The translations under genes and the position numbers were made by a program. A stretch of 20,548 nucleotides of DNA, from assembly GCA_937892395.1 (NCBI GenBank), contig CALAGJ010000074.1, positions 1 through 20,548 of the forward strand. The letters run 5' to 3'. Under the pieces are notes generated by a model, which was not told the DNA's origin, did not search any database, and saw only the letters and a list, made by a program, of their open reading frames with translations. Below are positions 6,928 through 14,600 of the stretch, in pieces. Position 1 is the first letter of the stretch, and each line of letters opens with the position of its first letter. The DNA comes from an uncultured Parafilimonas sp. (GTDB lineage: Bacteria; Bacteroidota; Bacteroidia; Chitinophagales; Chitinophagaceae).

Positions 6928-7980
6928 ATGACACTACTTACCATAGACTGGATGTTTTTACTGCAGAAGCTCATTCTAATAGCCGTTATCATTACAGTAT
7001 CGCTGGTTATTGCCATGTATGCTACTTATGCAGAAAGAAAAATTGCAGCCATTATGCAGGATAGGCGTGGCCCCAATCGTGCAGGGCCTTTTGGTATTCT
7101 TCAGCCCTTGGCTGATGGATTAAAATTATTTTTCAAAGAAGAAATTATACCAAATAGTTCTAGTAAATTTTTATTCATTTTAGGCCCATCATTGGCTATG
7201 CTTACGGCTATGATGACTTGTGCTGTCATACCTTGGGGAAATAAACTTGAGTTTGGCGAAACATCCATTTCCCTTCAAATAGCAGATATCAATATAGGCA
7301 TGCTGTATGTATTTGCCATCGTAAGTTTGGGTGTATATGGAATCATGATTGGAGGATGGTCTTCTAACAATAAATTTTCACTGCTGGCTGCGCTACGTGG
7401 TGCCAGTCAGGTCATCAGTTATGAATTGGCAATGGGACTTAGTTTAATAGCATTACTCATGATGACGGGCAATCTAAGTTTACGCTCCATTGTTGATCAA
7501 CAAATGGCAGTTGGTAGTCTTTGGAATATTGCTTATCAACCCCTTGGATTTTTAATATTTTTTATTTGTGCCTTAGCTGAGTGCAATCGTGCTCCATTCG
7601 ATTTGCCGGAGGCCGAAAATGAATTAAACATGGGCTATCATCAGGAGTATTCTTCTATGAAGCTTGGTTTTTTCCTCTTTGCAGAGTACATTAATATGTT
7701 TATTAGCAGTGCCATAATGGCTACCCTGTTTTTTGGAGGTTATGATATTCCTTTTCTGGATGAAAAAACACTATCACCAAACCTTGCAGCTATATTGGGC
7801 CTTGGAGCATTTATGACAAAAATTTTTATTTTCATTTTTATATTTATGTGGATAAGGTGGACTCTACCTCGCTTCCGCTATGATCAATTAATGGATTTAG
7901 GCTGGAAAAAATTAATACCACTTGCATTAGCAAATATGTTAGTAACTGGTGCGGTTATACTCTGGCAAATGAAAGGATAG
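6928..7980 (+). CDS. nuoH: NADH-quinone oxidoreductase subunit H
   Basis: Membrane subunit that forms the quinone channel with NuoB and NuoD and couples quinone reduction to proton pumping. The product has 350 residues and about eight hydrophobic helices. Family signatures are complete: YAERKIAAIMQDRRGPNRAG (34-53) followed by FGILQPLADGLKLFFKEE, and AECNRAPFDLPEAENEL then GYHQEYSSMKLG (about 217-248) with the acidic residues of the charged axis. The start is the ATG at 6928, after a purine-rich stretch. The downstream gap to the nuoI ATG is 70 bp and contains a promoter-like element. Confidence 0.97.
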   Translation: MTLLTIDWMFLLQKLILIAVIITVSLVIAMYATYAERKIAAIMQDRRGPNRAGPFGILQPLADGLKLFFKEEIIPNSSSKFLFILGPSLAMLTAMMTCAVIPWGNKLEFGETSISLQIADINIGMLYVFAIVSLGVYGIMIGGWSSNNKFSLLAALRGASQVISYELAMGLSLIALLMMTGNLSLRSIVDQQMAVGSLWNIAYQPLGFLIFFICALAECNRAPFDLPEAENELNMGYHQEYSSMKLGFFLFAEYINMFISSAIMATLFFGGYDIPFLDEKTLSPNLAAILGLGAFMTKIFIFIFIFMWIRWTLPRFRYDQLMDLGWKKLIPLALANMLVTGAVILWQMKG

Positions 7981-8001
7981 TATAAAATTGAAAGTAGAAA
8001 C

Positions 8002-8032
8002 TTGGTATCAATAAGGTATAAAAATACATTTG
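8002..8032 (+). promoter_or_regulatory. Candidate internal promoter before nuoI
   Basis: TTG at 8002-8004, a 20-base spacer, and TACATTTG at 8025-8032 match the Bacteroidota promoter pattern at all fixed positions of the -7 box. It lies between nuoH and nuoI, 18 bases before the nuoI ATG, nearly the geometry of the nuoA promoter candidate. It could add transcription of nuoI-N independently of nuoA-H. A TAnnTTTG box is expected by chance every couple of kilobases in DNA this AT-rich, so the position and the paired -33 element carry the argument. Confidence 0.45.
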
Positions 8033-8050
8033 CAAAAGCATTATAAAATT

Positions 8051-8590
8051 ATGCAGGCATTAACAAACCGTTCCGCTTCTGTAGACCGTAAACCAATGAC
8101 ATTCATTGAGCGGCTTTATTTATGGAATGTAATAAAGGGTATGATGATAACATTTAGTCATATCTTCAAAAAGAAAGCAACTATAAATTATCCGGAGCAA
8201 ACACGTCCATTCAGCCCTGTATTTAGAGGTTTGCATGTACTTAACAGAGATGAAGAAGGCAAAGAGCGGTGCACAGCTTGTGGCCTATGTGCAGTAGCCT
8301 GCCCAGCAGAAGCCATAACTATGGAAGCTGCCGAAAGAGAACCGGGAGAAGAGCACTTGTACAGGGAAGAAAAATATGCAGCCAAATATGAAATCAATAT
8401 GCTCAGATGCATTTTTTGTGGGCTGTGCGAAGAGGCTTGCCCAAAAGATGCTATCTATCTCAGCGAAACCTTTGCACCATCCAATTATACACGCAAAGGA
8501 TTTATATATGGTAAAGAAGAATTATTAATACCAAATCCAAAATCAGAAGCCAGCAAACTGGCAGAAGCAAGAGGAAATACTTCAAACTAA
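8051..8590 (+). CDS. nuoI: NADH-quinone oxidoreductase subunit I, 2x[4Fe-4S] ferredoxin
   Basis: Ferredoxin-like connecting-arm subunit carrying clusters N6a and N6b between NuoG and NuoB. Counting from the ATG at 8051 (179 residues) the two cysteine sets are Cys74/77/80/84 (CTACGLCAVACP) and Cys120/123/126/130 (CIFCGLCEEACP); each set supplies three ligands to one cluster and one to the other. The N-terminus (about 20-45) carries the amphipathic membrane-contact helix. The frame can be extended to a TTG at 8030, but this codon is the tail of the TACATTTG box and would add seven poorly conserved residues, so the ATG is preferred. nuoJ begins 13 bp after the stop codon. Confidence 0.96.
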   Translation: MQALTNRSASVDRKPMTFIERLYLWNVIKGMMITFSHIFKKKATINYPEQTRPFSPVFRGLHVLNRDEEGKERCTACGLCAVACPAEAITMEAAEREPGEEHLYREEKYAAKYEINMLRCIFCGLCEEACPKDAIYLSETFAPSNYTRKGFIYGKEELLIPNPKSEASKLAEARGNTSN

Positions 8591-8603
8591 TTGCATAAAA
8601 AGC

Positions 8604-9107
8604 ATGGAACCAACCGAAATATTATTCTGGATTATAAGTGGCATTGCCATCTTTAGTGCACTCATGGTTTTACTCAGCAAAAATCCTGTGTATAGTGTGC
8701 TGTGGCTTATTGTTGTTTTCTTTTGTATAACCAATCATTATATTTTACTCAATGCCCAATTTTTGGCCATAGTAAATATGATTGTATATGCAGGTGCTAT
8801 CATGGTCTTATTCTTATTTGTGATTATGCTGATGAATCTTAATACAATTTCAGAACCTCGTCGTACTTTATGGGTAAGGCTTGCAGGTGTTGTGTCTGGA
8901 GGGTTATTATTAACAGTCATAATATCAACCGTACGCAGTGCAGTGGATATGAACGACAAAAAGGCATTGATGAGTACCGGAGATATTGGTTTGATACAAA
9001 ACTTAGGTAAGGTGTTGTTTACTAGCTATGCCATACCTTTTGAAATAAGTAGTATTCTATTTCTAAGTGCAATGGTGGGAGCTGTTGTAATTGGTAAAAA
9101 GGAATAA
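8604..9107 (+). CDS. nuoJ: NADH-quinone oxidoreductase subunit J
   Basis: Membrane subunit (ND6 homologue) lying between NuoH/NuoA and NuoK. The 167 residues give about five helices. The conserved third helix reads VYAGAIMVLFLFVIMLMN (61-78), including Tyr62 and the glycine at the pi-bulge that is thought to rearrange during coupling. The C-terminal segment ends in AMVGAVVIGKKE, where the family usually has a glycine-rich helix. Start at ATG 8604; spacing of 13 bp to nuoI shows tight operon packing. nuoK follows after 76 bp. Confidence 0.95.
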   Translation: MEPTEILFWIISGIAIFSALMVLLSKNPVYSVLWLIVVFFCITNHYILLNAQFLAIVNMIVYAGAIMVLFLFVIMLMNLNTISEPRRTLWVRLAGVVSGGLLLTVIISTVRSAVDMNDKKALMSTGDIGLIQNLGKVLFTSYAIPFEISSILFLSAMVGAVVIGKKE

Positions 9108-9183
9108 TAATAAACAGTAGATAAGATACAGAGTACATGCATTTTGTTTATTCATTCAAAAAAACTAAAAGTGAAAATCGGCC

Positions 9184-9519
9184 ATGCCCATTCAATATTA
9201 TATTTTTTTAGCAGCAATACTCTTTAGCATAGGAGTGATTGGTGTATTGATAAGGCGCAATGCCATAATCGTTTTTATGTGTATTGAGCTTATGCTTAAT
9301 GCAGTAAATCTTTTAATGGTAGCATTTTCAAAAATGCATTACGCTGCTGCATTAACTGACGACGCTAAAACGGCTGTTGGTACTGATGCACAACTATTTG
9401 TTTTTTTTATAATGGTAGTGGCTGCTGCTGAAGTAAGTGTAGGGCTTGCCATTATTGTGATGATGTATAGAAATGTACATTCTGTAGATATCAATTTCTT
9501 AAACAGACTTAAAAATTAA
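9184..9519 (+). CDS. nuoK: NADH-quinone oxidoreductase subunit K
   Basis: Small three-helix membrane subunit (ND4L homologue) in the proton path between NuoJ/NuoA and NuoN. The 111 residues include the two essential membrane glutamates: Glu35 in FMCIELMLNA (helix 2) and Glu83 in AAAEVSVGLA (helix 3). The two glutamates are 48 residues apart, compared with 36 in E. coli NuoK, because the loop between helices 2 and 3 (about residues 50-70, SKMHYAAALTDDAKTAVGTD) is longer. The ATG at 9184 is directly preceded by GCC, with no Shine-Dalgarno sequence. nuoL starts 73 bp after the stop codon. Confidence 0.96.
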   Translation: MPIQYYIFLAAILFSIGVIGVLIRRNAIIVFMCIELMLNAVNLLMVAFSKMHYAAALTDDAKTAVGTDAQLFVFFIMVVAAAEVSVGLAIIVMMYRNVHSVDINFLNRLKN

Positions 9520-9592
9520 TTGCATCGGTTTGAAAGCATTGATCAAAAAGTAAAATCCTATTTACAAACGAATTTTTAATACGAATCATTAA

Positions 9593-11500
9593 ATGAATAT
9601 AGCATACCTGATTCCCCTTTTTCCCTTGCTAGGCTTCCTGCTCAACGGATTATTTCGCAATCAATTGAGTAAGGGAATGTCCGGCATTATTGGCAGCGGT
9701 GCTGTTTTAATTTCCTTTATCCTAAGCATCATCATATTTATACATATTAAAGATACCAGTACTGTTGTAGAACCATTATTTACATTTTTACATACTACTG
9801 CTTTTGATATAGATTTCGTTTTTAAAACAGATGCACTCAATGCATTATTCCTCTTGAATATCACGGGCATAGGTTTTCTCATACATCTTTATTCAACATC
9901 GTACATGCATGAGGAGGCAGCACCACATTTTGCTCGGTACTTTGCTTACCTCAATCTTTTTGTATTCTCCATGTTACTCTTGGTCATGGGGGGAAATTTT
10001 GTGGTGATGTTTATGGGTTGGGAAGGTGTAGGGCTTTGTTCTTATTTATTGATAGGATATTGGTTTCATAATGACAACTATAACTATGCTGCACGAAAAG
10101 CATTTGTTATGAATCGCATTGGCGATCTTGGATTTTTGCTGGCCATATTTTGGATGCTTCAAAAAACAGGATCTACAGATTATGATACAGTATTTGCTCA
10201 TTTAAAAGATTTATCTACCACTGATATTACAGGAATCACCATGCTGCTCTTTGTAGGTGCCATGGGCAAGAGCGCACAGATACCATTATATACTTGGCTG
10301 CCAGATGCAATGGCCGGTCCCACACCGGTATCTGCATTGATACATGCTGCCACAATGGTTACCGCTGGTGTTTATATGATAGCACGTAGTCATGCCTTAT
10401 TTAGCATGAGCGAAATTACCATGAATGTGATTGCAGTAGTTGGTTTAGCCACAGCTGTGTTATCTGCTACTATTGCACTGTATCAAAATGATATTAAAAA
10501 AGTATTGGCTTATTCTACAGTAAGTCAATTGGGTTTTATGTTTTTGGCTCTTGGTGTTGGTGCATATACTACCGGCGTATTTCATGTAATGACTCATGCT
10601 TTTTTCAAGGCTTTATTATTTTTGGGTGCAGGGTCTGTGATACATGCCATGGGTGGTGAGCAGGACATTATGAAAATGGGTGGTTTGAGGAAGAAAATAC
10701 CCATAACTTATTTTACCTTTTTAGCTGGAGTGCTTGCTATTGCAGGATTCCCATTCACTTCTGGTTTTATATCTAAGGATGAAATTTTGTTGGCAGTATA
10801 TGAGCACAGCCCACTTATGTTTTGGATAGCATCTGCCACTGCTGTACTCACTGTTATATACATGTTTAGACTTTTGGTATTGGTATTTTTTGGAAATTTC
10901 AGGGGCGCACATGAGCAAGCGCATCATGTACATGAGTCTCCTACGCCTATGACTTTGCCATTAATTGTACTTGCCCTATTATCCATATTTGGAGGACTGA
11001 TTCAATTGCCACATGCATTTGGTGGTCACGACTACCTCAATGAATTTTTGAGCAGTGCAGGCATTCCCGCCATTAAGCATGACAGTGTATCTGCTACTAC
11101 AAAAGAATACTATCTCTTAATAGGCACGTCCATTGGTCTTGCCCTTGTTTGGTTTATGATTGTAAAAGCATTTACAAAAGATGGAATAAGTGGTGTATAT
11201 ACCGGTTTTAAAAAAGTGCTTGCCGAAAAATGGTATATAGATGAATTGTATGATTTGATTTTTGCAAAACCAATTCTTGCCATCGGCACTTTTTTCAAAA
11301 ATATTATAGAAAAATCTGGAATTGATGGAATAGTGAATGGTATAGGCAGTTTGGTACAATATACATCCCGAAAACTAAGATTGTTGCAAAGTGGGAAAAC
11401 GGGTAGTTACATCTTAATGATGGTTGTATCGTTGTGTATTCTATTTATGTTGTTCTGGAATCAAACCATTATTGTTAGCTTTTTTAATAAAATATTTTAA
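9593..11500 (+). CDS. nuoL: NADH-quinone oxidoreductase subunit L, antiporter-like proton channel
   Basis: Distal proton-pumping subunit of the membrane arm, Mrp-antiporter related, with the long lateral helix at the C-terminus. The product has 635 residues, normal for the family. Key residues of the proton channel are visible: Glu144 in FMGWEGVGLCSYLL, Lys226 in GAMGKSAQIPLYTWLPDAM, and His251 in SALIHAATMVTAG. The C-terminal part (about 560-635) fits the lateral helix and final membrane anchor. The stop codon TAA shares its last A with the ATG of nuoM (TAATG at 11498-11502), so translation of the two is probably coupled. Confidence 0.97.
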   Translation: MNIAYLIPLFPLLGFLLNGLFRNQLSKGMSGIIGSGAVLISFILSIIIFIHIKDTSTVVEPLFTFLHTTAFDIDFVFKTDALNALFLLNITGIGFLIHLYSTSYMHEEAAPHFARYFAYLNLFVFSMLLLVMGGNFVVMFMGWEGVGLCSYLLIGYWFHNDNYNYAARKAFVMNRIGDLGFLLAIFWMLQKTGSTDYDTVFAHLKDLSTTDITGITMLLFVGAMGKSAQIPLYTWLPDAMAGPTPVSALIHAATMVTAGVYMIARSHALFSMSEITMNVIAVVGLATAVLSATIALYQNDIKKVLAYSTVSQLGFMFLALGVGAYTTGVFHVMTHAFFKALLFLGAGSVIHAMGGEQDIMKMGGLRKKIPITYFTFLAGVLAIAGFPFTSGFISKDEILLAVYEHSPLMFWIASATAVLTVIYMFRLLVLVFFGNFRGAHEQAHHVHESPTPMTLPLIVLALLSIFGGLIQLPHAFGGHDYLNEFLSSAGIPAIKHDSVSATTKEYYLLIGTSIGLALVWFMIVKAFTKDGISGVYTGFKKVLAEKWYIDELYDLIFAKPILAIGTFFKNIIEKSGIDGIVNGIGSLVQYTSRKLRLLQSGKTGSYILMMVVSLCILFMLFWNQTIIVSFFNKIF

Positions 11501-12942
11501 TGATTGCCCTATTACTGATTTTTATCCCTATTTGTACTGGTATAATATCATTGTTTTTGAATGGAAGCAATGCAAAATGGATTGGTATGATTGGAGCTAT
11601 TGCTACACTTACTATTTCATTAATCGGTACATATACTACCGATACAGATTTGCTTAGTTTTGATAGTAATTGGATGCCAGACTTAGGTAGCCGTATTACT
11701 TTACAATTAGATGGTATGAGTAGCATGTTGTGTTTGCTTAGTGCTATTGCTCTTCCCCTCATTTTTTCGGCTACTTGGAAACAGACAGAATCTGCTCAAA
11801 AAAATTATCATGGATTGATGTTGCTTACACAAGCAGGCCTCATGGGGGTGTTTGTATCGATGGATTGTTTACTATTTTATTTCTTTTGGGAATTGGCATT
11901 GATTCCAGCTTATTTTTTGTGCTCATTTGCCGGAGGCGAAAAAAGAATAAAAATTATTTTCAAATTTTTTGTCTATACATTTTTAGGTTCCCTTCTACTA
12001 TTAATTGGCATATTGACCATCTATTTTAAAAGTGGCGATCACTCATTTGCATGGGAAAGTTTGAAACAAGTTAAACTATCCAATACAGAGCAATCATTTG
12101 TATTCTGGATGTTCTTTATTGCATTTGCTATAAAAATGCCAATATTTCCTTTTCACACGTGGCAGCCAGATACTTATGAACAAGCACCAACGGGGGTAAC
12201 TATGTTGCTGAGTGGTGTAATGGTAAAAATGGGTTTGTTTGCCGTCATTAGATGGCTATTGCCATTGACGCCTGATGCTTCAATTTATTTTTCAAATGCC
12301 ATCATCATTATAAGTATAGTGGGAATGATATATGCCTCATTGATTGCTATAAAACAGGATGATATTAAGCGATTGATTGCCTACTCCTCCATTGCACATA
12401 TTGGTTTAATGTGTGCAGCCATCTTTTCCCATCAAAGTAGTGGTATGCAGGGTGTTATGATTCAACTGTTTAATCACGGTGTAAATGTTATTGGATTATG
12501 GATTGTAGCTTATGCAATTGAACAAAGTACAGGCACCCGCAAAATGAGTGAATTGGGCGGCCTTGCCAAAAAGGCTCCCACACTTGCAATCCTTTTTGTA
12601 ATAATGGCTTTAGCTAATATTGCTATACCGCTCACCAATGCGTTTGCTGGAGAATTCCTTATGTTCAACGGTTTATTTAGATATAATGTTTGGATAGCAG
12701 CTCTGGCTGGTGTGAGTATCATTCTGGCAGCAGTATATACTTTATGGATGGTACAAAATATTTTTTATGGAGAGGAAAAGCCTGCTACTTCTTTGGTGAG
12801 TGATGCAGGTTTGGAAATTAAATTACCACTGTTAATCATTGCTGCTGTCATTCTGTTGTTCGGTTTTTATCCACAACCTATGATAGATTTTACAGCAGAT
12901 ACTGTAACTAATTTATTTACAACAGTAACCGCTAAACAATAA
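11500..12942 (+). CDS. nuoM: NADH-quinone oxidoreductase subunit M, antiporter-like proton channel
   Basis: Central antiporter-like subunit of the membrane arm. The 480 residues contain the channel residues Glu131 in FFWELALIPAYFL, Lys212 in FAIKMPIFPFHTW and Lys243 in LSGVMVKMGLF. The motif after the first lysine reads HTWQPDTYEQAPTGVT, where enterobacterial NuoM has LPDAH; this reading is familiar from other Bacteroidota. The start ATG overlaps the nuoL stop by one base. nuoN begins 14 bp after the stop codon. Confidence 0.97.
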   Translation: MIALLLIFIPICTGIISLFLNGSNAKWIGMIGAIATLTISLIGTYTTDTDLLSFDSNWMPDLGSRITLQLDGMSSMLCLLSAIALPLIFSATWKQTESAQKNYHGLMLLTQAGLMGVFVSMDCLLFYFFWELALIPAYFLCSFAGGEKRIKIIFKFFVYTFLGSLLLLIGILTIYFKSGDHSFAWESLKQVKLSNTEQSFVFWMFFIAFAIKMPIFPFHTWQPDTYEQAPTGVTMLLSGVMVKMGLFAVIRWLLPLTPDASIYFSNAIIIISIVGMIYASLIAIKQDDIKRLIAYSSIAHIGLMCAAIFSHQSSGMQGVMIQLFNHGVNVIGLWIVAYAIEQSTGTRKMSELGGLAKKAPTLAILFVIMALANIAIPLTNAFAGEFLMFNGLFRYNVWIAALAGVSIILAAVYTLWMVQNIFYGEEKPATSLVSDAGLEIKLPLLIIAAVILLFGFYPQPMIDFTADTVTNLFTTVTAKQ

Positions 12943-12956
12943 AAGGCGAAGAGATT

Positions 12957-14357
12957 ATGAATTCAATAATAGTATCAGCAGCATGTGGCATCTTGATGAT
13001 GTTTGGAAGTGTATGGATTGGCAATAAAAATTATTTTCGCTTCATTGCTGCTACTGGTCTGCTACTTACGTGGGTTGCCAATTGGGCAGATATGAATGGA
13101 AATGGACTGTTCCAGATACCTGCAAGTGGCATGTTTGTTTATACTCACATCAGTTATTTTTTTAATGCAATTTTAATAGCGGCTACATTGATATATGTAA
13201 TAATCAGTGGGGATGAAGTGACCAAACAAGGTGCTTATCCGGCAGAATATTTTTCTCTTATATTTTTCGTAATGAGTGGAGTAAGCATACTTATGTTTTA
13301 TAATAACATGTTGATGCTTTTTCTTGGAATTGAAATAATGTCTATACCTCTTTATATTCTTACTGGAGCGGATAAGCGGAATTTGAAAAGTAATGAAGCC
13401 AGTTTAAAATATTTTTTAATGGGTGCTTTTAGTACTGGTATTATGCTGATGGGTATTGCTTTGATTTATGGAGGTACAGGAAGTTTTGCAATTGATATAA
13501 AAAGAGCAGGCTCTGCTGTGCCCGGATTTTATAACGGTACTAGCTTTTTAGAAATAACAGGCCTCTTGTTTTTATTTGCAAGTATGTGTTTTAAAGTATC
13601 TGCCGCCCCTTTTCATTTTTGGACGCCAGATGTATATGATGGTGCTCCCTCCGTATTTACTTCATTTATGGCCACAATTGTAAAGGCTGCTGGCTTTTAT
13701 GCATTCTTTCGTTTGGTAGAAGTACGCATGGCACAAACTGCTACTTCTGTGGATTGGAAATTGATTATATCATTTATTATTATTGCTACATTATTTTTTG
13801 GAAATATCACTGCGGTTTTTCAGCAAAGTGTCAAAAGAATGTTGTCCTATTCCAGCATTGCGCAAGCAGGATTTATGCTATTTTCATTATTTGCTATGAA
13901 TGATCTGGCACGCCAGGGTTTGATGCTTTATGCAGTGGCCTACAGCTTGAGCACTATTGGCATATTTGCTATCATGACGAAAATGAAAGATTATAGTTTT
14001 GATGGATACAATGGATTGGCAAAAACACATCCAGCTTTAGCTGCTACAAATACTATTTTTTTATTGAGCCTTGCCGGAATACCACTTACTGCCGGATTCT
14101 TAGCAAAGTATTATATGCTAGCATCTGTTATAAGAACAGGCACATATACTTGGTTAGTAGTGGCCGCAGTAGTGTTTGCAGCTATCAGTGTATATTATTA
14201 TTTCAGATTAATACAAGCCATGTATTTTAAAAATGGCGAACCTGTTGTAGCAGCAATAAGTCCCATATTCAAGTACTTACTTATATCAATAGCCATAATT
14301 ATTATTGCCATTGGCGCATTCCCACAATTGTTTTTTAATTTGTTTTATTTTGGGTAA
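12957..14357 (+). CDS. nuoN: NADH-quinone oxidoreductase subunit N, antiporter-like proton channel
   Basis: Third antiporter-like subunit, next to NuoK, and the last gene of the operon. The 466 residues include Glu126 in LFLGIEIMSIPLYIL, Lys213 in MCFKVSAAPFHFWTPDVY and Lys243 in ATIVKAAGFYAF. The start is the ATG at 12957; a purine-rich GGCGAAGAG stretch lies about 12-4 bases before it and could serve as a weak ribosome-binding site. No strong intrinsic terminator follows in the 243 bp before the next gene, so the operon end may rely on another mechanism, or transcripts may run on. Confidence 0.97.
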   Translation: MNSIIVSAACGILMMFGSVWIGNKNYFRFIAATGLLLTWVANWADMNGNGLFQIPASGMFVYTHISYFFNAILIAATLIYVIISGDEVTKQGAYPAEYFSLIFFVMSGVSILMFYNNMLMLFLGIEIMSIPLYILTGADKRNLKSNEASLKYFLMGAFSTGIMLMGIALIYGGTGSFAIDIKRAGSAVPGFYNGTSFLEITGLLFLFASMCFKVSAAPFHFWTPDVYDGAPSVFTSFMATIVKAAGFYAFFRLVEVRMAQTATSVDWKLIISFIIIATLFFGNITAVFQQSVKRMLSYSSIAQAGFMLFSLFAMNDLARQGLMLYAVAYSLSTIGIFAIMTKMKDYSFDGYNGLAKTHPALAATNTIFLLSLAGIPLTAGFLAKYYMLASVIRTGTYTWLVVAAVVFAAISVYYYFRLIQAMYFKNGEPVVAAISPIFKYLLISIAIIIIAIGAFPQLFFNLFYFG

Positions 14358-14600
14358 TGTCATCTTTAGTTTGATTAATAATTTGTTTGGTATTTTGTAA
14401 ATTATATGTCATAATCTTTTTTAGATTTCTACAGATAGACCAACGAGGATGATTGGTGACTCTATCTCCCACTTTTCTATTTTTATAAGAGAATAAATAA
14501 AAATTATTTTACTTGTAGATTTATTGAATATATATTCGTTGCGAAACAACACCAATATATAACCAGAAGTATTTTCCATAAAACTTAAAGTTAAACTACT
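14358..14600. other. Intergenic region between nuoN and the T9SS-protein gene
   Basis: 243 bp without a gene. ACCAA/TTGGT (14439-14457) is a weak five-pair inverted repeat without a T-run. TAGATTTC at 14422-14429 matches five of six fixed bases of the Bacteroidota -7 box, with TTTG 24 bases upstream, which is a long spacer. A promoter for the next gene is expected here, but none can be placed with confidence. Confidence 0.4.

Noticed and set aside
14439..14457. ACCAA/TTGGT inverted repeat as nuo terminator
   Set aside because: Only five pairs, a nine-base loop and no T-run; too weak to call a terminator.
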